This document shows positions 52,732-60,975 of a stretch of DNA of 64,000 nt, one piece after another; positions within the stretch are counted from its first letter, which is position 1; every line of letters starts with the position of its first letter. The stretch comes from Casuarius casuarius. Lineage: Eukaryota; Chordata; Aves; Casuariiformes; Casuariidae. The stretch is taken from the NCBI GenBank assembly GCA_003342895.1, contig PTFA01000011.1, positions 7,589,081-7,653,080 on the forward strand. The letters run 5' to 3'. Made by a program: the position numbers and the translations under genes. The notes under the pieces were generated by a model. It ran no database searches. It was given only the letters and a program-made list of their open reading frames with translations, and had not been told where the DNA came from.

Positions 52732-54960
52732 CCCTGCCTGCCTTTGGCATCTCGTTGCAGATGGGTAGCCACCAGGCAAGCTCTGCACGACTGACACAGC
52801 TCTCAGCCTGCTGCCCTCCCTCAGAGCACAGCCCATCAGGCCCACAGTCTGGCCATTTTGGCAAGTGAGGCTTTCAGACAATGTCTCAGCCTTACAGGCT
52901 CTTTTTCTATAGCAGGTCTAGAAAGATTTCCATACAGAAGTTATTATATCCAGCTCATTCAGCCTCTCATCTTCTCTTAACTCAGCGACAGCACCATCCT
53001 TTGCTCTGGCCTTGACAAACAGCATTCTGTCCCACTTGTGGCTATTGAGGATACTGCTGAAAAGATCACTTTCTTTTGTCATCCCTCTCTCGCATCCTCT
53101 CTTTTTCTATATTGCATCAGAAATAACTGTTTTTGCCTTCCAGGTCCTTTAGAGTCCAACCCTATCACAGCTATTACCACTCATTCACTGTCAAGATGCT
53201 GACTCTTGCCTTTGATCAGCTTATTATAGCAGCCTCCACTGCCTACTTGTTAAATTTTTAAACAGCCACTTGTGTATGTACTCTTGAGCTGCCTGTCATG
53301 CTTGGAAGAGTTTCTCCATCCACAAACTTAAACAAAATAGGCACTTTCTCCCCTTCCTGTTTCTAAACTCTAAGTTCAAAGTCCTGCCAGTTGGTGTCCC
53401 TTACTTTCTGTGCCTGTCCAAAACTGTCCCCAGCATAAGTAGCTGGATGCCTGACACACCTTATCTCCTCATGGACATCTATCACAACAAGCCCAGCAAG
53501 GTGCCTCTGTGGCCCCAGCATTAGCAGCATTCTCTATTGCCTGATGCAGCAAGTACACAGGACTGCAGGAAGTTAAAAAGTCCACAGTAAGTGCAATTTT
53601 CTGATGACACCTTGCAATTACCAGTTTAAAGCACATATTCCTGCTCAGTGTATAGAGGAATCCCCCCAACAGGCCATTCTGAGGAGTGGCAATAACCTAA
53701 GCTATGTTTTCCTGTCTTTGATGAAGGAAAAAGAAGGATGCATCTGTTGCCTCTCTTTCCTATTATACTACCATTTTTAAGTGATTTTAGCACGATAAGT
53801 TCCTAAAAAGAAAAGAAGAACACAGCCTTCCTTTGCTATGCAGGATAGAGACAGCTCCTTGCCGTACACTTTAAATAAACACAACATACAAAGAAGAGTA
53901 TCTTGCCAGAAAAGTATGATGATGCTTACTGAGTTCAAACAAACTCCAAAGGCATTTTAGGTAGGTTTAAACAGAAAGAAAGTAGTTCAGTAAAAAGCAA
54001 AACGAAAGAAAGATAGAAGAGAAGATTCCGTGAAGAGGAGGAGGTGTGTTGAGGCAGAAGAAAGTTAAAGACGTCAAAAATGTGGCTAGCAAAATGAGGG
54101 AGGAAAAAAGAGGAAATTATTTCAGTGCTGTAGCAGAAACATAGAATTCTAAAAATGGTATGCAGCTGACGCTAAAAAGGAATGGTAAAACTGTCAACCG
54201 TGATACAGAAAAGACAGAAGACCTCAATAAATATTTGTGTTCTGATTTGGAAGGAGGCAGCATGTCGTATCTGAAAGTCATGAGGAATACTTTTTATTCC
54301 ATCAATAAATTGGGAAATTGTTAAACAGCAACTATCAAAGTTAAATATTTTTTTCGAATTGACAGAGCCAGATAACTTGCACACCAAGAGCAGGAAAAAA
54401 GAGCTTACTGAGTAACTCTCTGAACCATTAATGTTGATTTTAAATAAACCATAGAACAATGAAGTAGTTCTAGAGTACTGAAACAAATTCAATGTACCAA
54501 TAATTTATGAGAGTAAATGTATTGCCATAAGTTCACTTGGCAACCTGATATTAATCTCAGGCCAAAACTTGGAAAGGTTGACCTGGAATTCAATCAGCAA
54601 ACATTTTATGAGTCATTTTTACTGTGCTTCCAATGAATCGCAGTCATGAACCACATCTCAAACAATTATATAGTTTATTTGAAAATATTCAAAGTTTGCT
54701 TGATACAAATCGCTTTATTGACACAGTATTAGCCATCGCTTTTGTGTAGAATTTGATTCAGTTCTACACAATTCTCTGCTAAAACTACTCTATACATAAA
54801 TAAATGTAGCCTGCGTTAAGCTATATTATAAACCATTTAAGTGTGTGTGGGGGGAAGGAAATGTAAAGGAGAAATCATCATTGTATAGCGATAAATCCAG
54901 TGGGGTTCATGCTGTCTGGGGTTTCTCTTGTCCCAGTGCTATTCAGTATTTCTATTAATG

Positions 54961-54975
54961 CAGCAAGAGGCGCTG
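54961..54975 (+). promoter_or_regulatory. Weak CTCF-like site
   Basis: CAGCAAGAGGCGCTG resembles the CTCF core CCASYAGRKGGC plus its GCGCTG extension, with mismatches at two core positions. It lies in a modestly GC-rich patch. Occupancy cannot be judged. Confidence 0.2.
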
Positions 54976-55814
54976 CTGGGCACTTCCCACCACCTGCAGA
55001 GTGGCTGCAGGACTCCCGGGAGGGCACAGTCACAACGACATGCTCACAGTGTAGCCAGGGCTGAGACAGGGACTTACTGCATGAGTTTTGGTAGGATACA
55101 TAAGGCTTGACAAATCAGTGTAACTCACAGTTTACTCAGACTCATTCAGAGAACAGAAATATTTTGAAGTGCAGGCATTTCACATGACCAGAATATAAAT
55201 CTCCCTCTTATATTCACTTTTCACAAATATGCCCTTCTGAACTCCATCTGCTGTTAAATTTTATACAGTATCACCCTCTGATGTTAACCCTCGTCCTCAA
55301 GCCCCCCTCGGTTTACTCAAACAGTCAATGTCCTACCAACTTCCTTCTCCAAGAAATTCTTATATAGGCTTTTAGCCTTCCCTGCTATCGCCTTGGTTTA
55401 TCCTAAGCAGTGTGTTTATGTACATGGGGGTGTGGGTATCTCTCTATATTTATATATGAGAAATTTTCATACATGAGATACTTGCAATGATATACTTGCA
55501 AGGATTTAAAAAAAAAAAAACACACACAAAGGTGTTTTCTTTTCAGTGCTTGTTTGCACTGAGTTTTCAAACTGATCACTTACTTCACACCAAAGGAGTC
55601 AGATGAAGTCTAGGTCACTTGGATGCAGATCCTGAGTCAAGATCATAGCTGTCTTTAGGAACAGTCCTAATAGGCTTCCGAGCTGTGTGCGCTTCGGTTT
55701 ACCATATTCACATAACACACGTGTTCCTTTAATAAAAAGTGACTTTCCACAAGGGATAAAATGAAGTTGGTGACAAATCAGTGCAGCTAGGAAAGACAAA
55801 GAGGCCTTGTCTGA

Positions 55815-55975
55815 GCACGGAGTTTGGACACTGGAGCACTTGAGTTCTTTTACTAATTCTCCGGTGTGGTTTTTGACAAATCCTCTCTTTACTTCAGTTT
55901 CCTTGAGTATAACACTAATTAGTCCAAGAATATTGAGAATCCATTAGCTAACGTTTTGTAAAATGCCTGTACTAC
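55815..55975 (+). mobile_element. Probable MIR SINE remnant
   Basis: The order of TTGACAAATCCTCTCTTTACTTCAGTTTCC-like text, then TAACACTAATTAG, then GTTTTGTAAAATGCC follows the 3' half of MIR (TTGGGCAAGTTACTTAACCTCTGTGCCTCAGTTTCC onward). The match is patchy but ordered. Confidence 0.5.
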
Positions 55976-56047
55976 AGATCAGGTGATTTTTACAGTGTGC
56001 TTAGCCAGTGCTCTGCATTTTATTCCTGATAAGTTACTAGTAACAAT

Positions 56048-56134
56048 AACAATTTTTATTTTTTCTCATAGAGCTGGGGTCTGGAGATTGCAGCCTTAAA
56101 CAGATGAACTGAAGTTTACCCCAGAACTGAAAGA
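56048..56134 (+). ncRNA. Weak exon-like segment
   Basis: TTTATTTTTTCTCATAG precedes AGCTGGGGTCTGG, and a possible donor, GAT/GTAAGA, lies at about 56134. In-frame stops make it an unlikely coding exon. Listed only because the acceptor is good. Confidence 0.1.
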
Positions 56135-56224
56135 TGTAAGAAGGCAAGTTTTAGAATCAATATGTAATGTCAATAAAGATGCATTTTCAGTCCTGAAATT
56201 GTTAATACATCCTCTATTGAAAAA

Positions 56225-56243
56225 TATATATATATATATTTAT
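56225..56243. repeat. (AT)n microsatellite
   Basis: A short alternating AT run, flanked by AT-rich DNA. Confidence 0.75.
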
Positions 56244-57257
56244 ACCAGTAAAGCCTACAGCATGTGTCAGTAGTGGATCAAATATTAGAAGTAATTTTTA
56301 ATAAGTGAGAACCAAAGAGGGATTTAAAGAGCTCAGGGGATTTGGAGATGAGACTTCAGTTTGGGGAATTCCACAGCTCAGGGACATAACAGGTGAACGC
56401 TCTGCTACCCATGGATAAGAGACCTGACAAGGGGGCTGATGAATTTGAGATTTATTATTAGAAAGTAAGGACTGAGGGCATGTATAAATGGAGACCAATT
56501 CTGATAGGTATGAAAGGGAAGTTTCAGATAGGTAATGAAAAACTCAGAACAAAATTTTAAAGTCAATGCATTGACTGATAGGAAGCCAGTATAAATCTGC
56601 CATAGCTGAAGTAAAGTGATTGAATTTATTGCCATGAGTAAACGGAAGGGATGCAGCATACTGAACAATGGGGTCATTCGTGAATATTATTCCATATAGT
56701 GTCTGCCTATTAGTGTAATCTAGGAGCTATAAAGATAGGCTTTAGAACAGGGCAAGCAATGTAAATGGAAGCAGTAATACCTGTGTTATTCCTGAAAAGT
56801 GGGAATGTCACCTAAGTGACTGCTTTTGAGAAAAGCTTTTAAGAAGTTAACAGTAAATGAACTAGGAAACCAAAGAAGAGTGCAAACTCGAAAGGCTTGG
56901 AGGATTCATCAGATATACACAACTGCCACCAGATGGGAAAACAGAGAACATGACAAACGGTACACAAATAAAACAGAGATGAAAAGGGGCAGGGTGAATT
57001 TGGGGATTTGATTTCAGAACAAAAAGTGTCTTATGTATCCATCGTAAGTAATGCCTCCTAGCTCTTCCTTGCATGCAAATGTGCATGTTTTTCTCCCTTT
57101 CCTCCACCTCTCTCCCTCTCTTGCTTTTTCTTTCAGACAGCCCACAGTTTGAAGAGCAGCTTAGAGAGAAATCTGTACCTTTTTGTCATACATCATGAAC
57201 TGAGTAATCTCATGAGGAAGAGTTTAAACTTTGTAGGGGCCTGTGAAGAATACGGAT

Positions 57258-57262
57258 ATGGA
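57258..57262 (+). repeat. Left target-site duplication of LTR (ATGGA)
   Basis: ATGGA directly precedes the TGTAGAG start of the LTR and is repeated at 57897-57901 directly after its GGGACA end. Confidence 0.8.
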
Positions 57263-57593
57263 TGTAGAGAACCAGTACTAAAATGCGGTTTCGTCTCAAC
57301 ATTGCCACCACTGAGCTGCCGCCGCCGAGGCGCGCCGGGCAATGCTGCGCCGGTGCCCCCGGGAGCCGTCCGTGAGGTAAACAACCTCATGCGCCTGCAC
57401 AGGGAAAAAAGGCGCGAAAAGGGCAGAAGGCTTCTAGGGGAACAGCACGTCTGGCACAAACCGCATGTACACATTTGCGATCTGTGCATGAGCAGGAGAC
57501 CCCCAGATGCCCCCAGCCCATTTCTGGAAGGTTCCGAGAGGGCAGACTGTGCACGACAGCTAATCTGCGTGGGAAGTGAGGAAGCACCTCCCA

Positions 57594-57617
57594 GAGGCGG
57601 GGCAAGAACCTATAAAA
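57594..57617 (+). promoter_or_regulatory. LTR core promoter: GC box and TATA box
   Basis: GAGGCGGGGC (Sp1-type GC box) at 57594-57603 is followed by CTATAAAAAC with TATAAAA at 57611-57617. Initiation would be expected about 25-30 bases on, within or next to the G11 run. Any transcript would read rightwards out of the LTR. Confidence 0.75.
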
Positions 57618-57799
57618 ACTGCAGACTGTGTAAATGGGGGGGGGGGCTTGTTTTGCGACGAGTGAAGATCTCGGATGGAGTTAGCGGAACATCAGAGTTG
57701 GAGTGGCGGTAACTGATTTCTTTTCCCCTTAGCCTTGTTCCCCTCTTCCTTTCGCCTGCCCTTCGCCTTTCCCCCACCTTTTCTCCCCACTTTGTGGAA

Positions 57800-57805
57800 A
57801 ATAAA
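57800..57805 (+). terminator. LTR polyadenylation signal AATAAA
   Basis: AATAAA lies in the sequence GGAAAATAAAG, followed within 40 bases by TTGT- and GGTTTT-type GT-rich text. This gives an R region of roughly 180 bases between the predicted start and the poly(A) site. Confidence 0.75.
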
Positions 57806-57896
57806 GTTAAAAGGTTGTACAATATTTGACCGGTTTTAGTGTCTTAATGTCGTCCTTGGGATCGTAACAAAACAATCCTGATATTGGATCGGGACA

Positions 57897-57901
57897 ATGG
57901 A
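57897..57901 (+). repeat. Right target-site duplication of LTR (ATGGA)
   Basis: Exact match to 57258-57262, immediately after the CA end of the LTR. Confidence 0.8.
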
Positions 57902-57934
57902 TCCTCTACAAAAGATTTTTGTACACTACGATGG

Positions 57935-59101
57935 GTAAGAACCTGACCACACGAGTCAGGACTGAAACAATTTATTGCTTAGAAGTGATGCTGAGAGTCA
58001 TTACTCTTTTTGAACAGTCACTCAGAAAACATTTATCCAAAGCTCTAATTTTTATTATAGTACGTTCTTATGCATTTTCTTACCATTATTGTTGGTTTTA
58101 TTTTTTTTATATTCTGCATATCTTAGAGCTCTAAGTAGTCATTGAATGGTGATTTTCTGCCTCTGGACAAAACTCTCTACTGGAGAGTTATATCTGCCTG
58201 AAATTTCCACTGTCTCCTTTCCTGAAACCTTTTTGTGACAGGTTTCTGATGAAGATATTGAGCATTTCAAAGTCATGAGACATTGGTATTTGAATAACTT
58301 GTCTATATGATATAAAGAATATAATTGCTTTATTTATGAAGCCCTATGCATTAATAGAATATTTTAGTATTTTAATATCAACATTTTAAGAATTTTTAGT
58401 ATTGTAGCTTGGTGAACGTGGTATTACATGACATGGAATCATAATCTAGTATCCCTTGTTACACTAAAATTCCCGCCCTTTCTTTACCAGATTGAGAAGG
58501 GAATGACCAGATGCCATCAGCATCTGTAGGGCACAAACACCAAGTTGTATTTGGTTACAATTCTATTACCCTAGCATGCTCAAGATGCAATTTTTGCATC
58601 TCGTGATTTCAATGGCCTAAACGAGAGATAACAAGGAAGGGAGAGCCTCAATAGCTGATCTGTTCTGGTCACTGAGGTGTTAATTCCAGATGTGACTTTA
58701 TTACTGTGTATAGACTGGTATATTGTAGTTAGTAAGTCTTAGGAAAGTCATTGTGTTCCTTTTTAATACCTAACAAGGCTGAACAATAGCCCCTAAAAAT
58801 GCCCTTCCTAGCATTTCTTTTCCATTATCATCATGTCCTTTTGGATGAGGCTATTGAGTTGGTAGAAAGACATCTCTACATCTATTATTTCTTTGTTTAG
58901 ATCAAGATATATTAGATTTTGATATCATTTTGCAGCACTGATTTCACCCAATAGTGACAGACAAAACACTGATATCTTTACCAGTCATTTTAGATCTCTC
59001 AGTGGCTTTATAACTCCATTAAGCAAAAGTTTTCTTTTTATGTCCCAAAGGTAAAATAAACTTTTATGTAAGATCATTCTACCTTTTCTTTCTGTTTATA
59101 G
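57935..59101. other. Non-coding, possible intron
   Basis: It begins with the donor GTAAGA and ends with the acceptor TTTCTTTCTGTTTATAG, so it could be an intron of about 1.17 kb between the LTR-split segment and the 27-nt microexon candidate. No other feature seen. Confidence 0.25.
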
Positions 59102-59128
59102 GGAAATGAGAGGGCATTGCTAAATGAG
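59102..59128 (+). CDS. Candidate 27-nt microexon
   Basis: A very good acceptor (CTTTTCTTTCTGTTTATAG) and donor (ATGAG/GTAAGA) enclose 27 nt. Only phase 0 is free of stops, encoding GNERALLNE, nine residues. Symmetric microexons of this size are typical of neuronal adhesion and scaffold proteins, where they add or remove a short loop. No family recognised. Among the exon-like segments in the window this has the best pair of splice signals for its size. Confidence 0.33.
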
Positions 59129-60572
59129 GTAAGAGACCCTCTAAGCTCTCTGAATACAAATCTAGGACTTANTTTTGTTTTTTATTAAAACAACAAAAAT
59201 GCTTATGAACAGCTCTGTGAACATATCTAGACACCTAAATCCCACTGATATCAGAGAAGGCTGGAAGCCTATATACCTTTGAGAAAGTAGGTCTTAATCA
59301 CTTGTTTGCTTTTTATTTCCACAACGTTAGGAAAAACAGGCAGCTTGCAATAATATTTTGATTTTTTTGGACATTTTTGATGACATACTGTTGTCTGGAG
59401 CAGATGGCATTGCACCTTGGAAGTTTAACCTCTGCTATTGCTTGTCAAGATACTGCTTTTGATAATTGACATTAATTTCCATTCTTCATTTCTAAGTTTT
59501 CTAATTTTACTCAATAGACACGAGAGAGTACTCAGATGACTTAGATAATTTCTCTCCCCAAAAACATCATTGTGCTGCTGAAATCAGCTTTTTTTCTGAA
59601 AGGAACTTGCATTCAGAATATTTCTTCTCAATGTAATTTGTCTGCATGATTTTTCTTGGGTGAAGCTTAGGGTCCTTTTGGAAACATGCAGAGGGGCTTT
59701 GTCCTACTATTGGAAAGTATGGAGTTCATTAGGATGTTGCTATTAAAGGCCATGTTTAGAATCCTGATTATTCATGGCACTCCAGCAGACAGTGTGAAAA
59801 AGCATCTTTTCTTCTGTCTGGAAAATATGCAATGAAGGGATTGCCAGAACATAGCAGAGACGTGCAAATCATGAACAACTGACTTGGAGAAGATGAGTAA
59901 GAATCAAATGTTTGCCCTCTCTCTCAGTATGATAACGTGGGGACACCAAAAGGCATCAGACCACATCAAATACCTAGTTCCAAACGAACAGCAGGAGGTG
60001 CTTTATAACACTGTCCACGATCATTCCATGAAAACTTGGGTAGGTGTTGCTGTGCAATTACTTTGTTTTTGTATTCTGTGGATACCTCCCCTTGGCCCAT
60101 CCTGAGACAGGATACTACACTGTATGGGACTTAGGTTAGGTTTGATTTAGTAAGGACCTATTATTATGTCATATTTGTACTTTGTGCGTTTTTCTCATCA
60201 TTTATTCCCCAGGTGTATGTCACAACTGTAACCTTTGCTTACCCTTCTACTCATTCAATCAGGAAGCAGCAGCTACTTGGCAATTATAGCTTTGCACCAG
60301 AGTAGAGCAGCACCCAGACACCGGAAACATCATCCAAGGAGCATCAGCATGATGCCAAAGGATCAAACATACTCATGGTGTGAATAAATTGAATGTACAC
60401 ATATACTTTTTTCTTTTTTTCTCATCTCTTTATTACTATTATTATTATTANATCTTTTTGCTAAAGCTCATAGATTTAGGGTGAAAAGGGTGGTCAGAGA
60501 GAACAGCTTGATAGTCTGTTGAACAGAAGTGATGTTTTGGCTGCTTCGCATTCAAGATATGTATTACGTGGG
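59129..60572. other. Non-coding stretch
   Basis: No supported gene. A short ATT repeat lies near 60434-60451, next to an N. Confidence 0.4.
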
Positions 60573-60580
60573 TTAATATT

Positions 60581-60599
60581 AAAAAAAAAAAAAAAAAAA
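60581..60599 (+). repeat. Poly(A) tract
   Basis: A run of about 19 A residues directly abutting the GC-rich islet on its left side. Confidence 0.85.
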
Positions 60600-60601
60600 G
60601 C

Positions 60602-60731
60602 CGGGGGGCAGGAATGTAAGGGTGAGACAGGGGAGCCGATGCACTGCAGAGGAAGCGGCATGGCGTCGCCGCAGGGCGCTGCTGCCACCTCGCGGGCGCC
60701 TCGCCAGGGCCGGGGCCTCCCACAACGGCAC
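60602..60731. promoter_or_regulatory. GC-rich, CpG-containing islet
   Basis: About 130 bases of markedly GC-rich sequence with several CpGs (GGCGTCGCCGC, CGCGGGCGCCTCGCC) inside AT-rich DNA, bounded by poly(A) on the left and, some 50 bases on, by poly(T) on the right. It contains an exact classical CTCF consensus. No TATA box or coding exon is evident. It is too short to satisfy the usual CpG-island length criterion. Confidence 0.6.
60682..60695 (-). promoter_or_regulatory. CTCF-binding site, exact classical consensus
   Basis: The minus strand reads CCGCGAGGTGGCAG, which fits the classical CTCF consensus CCGCGNGGNGGCAG at every defined position. The adjoining bases (CAGCGCCC on the same strand) extend the GC-rich contact. 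CTCF is the vertebrate zinc-finger insulator and loop-anchor protein. The site contains CpGs, so methylation could control occupancy. Orientation is minus, which matters for convergent loop pairing. Confidence 0.6.
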
Positions 60732-60782
60732 ACAGGTATAAATGTTAGCTGCTTTTCAGGATTATTTATATGCCTCTTTGAT

Positions 60783-60804
60783 GACTTTTTTTTTTTTTTT
60801 TTTT
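60783..60804 (+). repeat. Poly(T) tract
   Basis: A run of about 20 T residues followed by GGTAAGAG. Simple sequence. Confidence 0.85.
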
Positions 60805-60869
60805 GGTAAGAGAGAGAATAATTAAAATCCTTTAGGAATGCCTTTTTACATCATTTCAAAAACTGTAAG

Positions 60870-60975
60870 TGGGTGTATATATTTGCATGTCTGTGTGTGC
60901 GTATATGTATATATATGCATATATGTTCATGTATATGTATTTTTTTTTTATATATTACATACACACACACACATT
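60870..60975. repeat. Compound TG/TA/CA microsatellite
   Basis: Interleaved TGTG, TATA, poly(T) and ACACAC runs. The left TG-rich part and the right CA-rich part are partly complementary, as in the tract at 18008. Confidence 0.8.

Larger units (their letters stand above)
57263..57896 (+). mobile_element. Solo LTR, 634 bp, plus strand
   Basis: This is a complete endogenous retrovirus LTR, starting TGTAGAG and ending GGGACA, flanked at once by the 5-bp duplication ATGGA. The U3 has a CpG-rich block (about 57310-57375), a GC box at 57594-57603 and a TATA box at 57611-57617. A run of 11 G residues at 57636-57646 lies where transcription would begin. AATAAA at 57800-57805 is followed by a GT-rich stretch. 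No primer-binding site, gag, pol or env follows, because host sequence resumes after the duplication; the provirus has been lost by LTR-LTR recombination. A 5-bp duplication and this length fit several avian ERV classes, so I do not assign one. It differs from the LTR at 26630 in length, duplication size and composition. Confidence 0.85.
57137..57934 (+). pseudogene. Exon-like ORF split by an LTR insertion
   Basis: About 70 bases of near-pure pyrimidine end in TTTCTTTCAG (acceptor AG at 57135-57136). From 57137 one frame is open for 42 codons up to the left target duplication at 57258-57262. On the far side of the LTR, from the second copy of the duplication, the corresponding frame is open for 11 more codons (57902-57934) and ends at TGG/GTAAGA, a strong donor. 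Without the LTR and one duplication copy the segment would be 159 nt, phase 0 at both ends. The product is not recognised; residues such as HHELSNLMRK lie in the first part. If it was an exon, the insertion has broken it or made it unusable. An open frame this long is not rare by chance, so splice signals carry most of the weight. Confidence 0.3.

Noticed and set aside
57232..57242. Other TG starts (TGTAGGGG, TGTGAAG) for the second LTR
   Set aside because: No matching duplication follows any CA end; only 57263-57896 is bounded by identical pentamers.
57193..57822. Minus-strand open frames over the second LTR
   Set aside because: They overlap a plus-strand LTR with clear promoter and poly(A) signals; their openness comes from GC-rich composition.
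57902..57940. Retroviral leader or splice donor after the second LTR
   Set aside because: The target duplication lies immediately after the LTR, so this is host sequence and not an internal proviral region.
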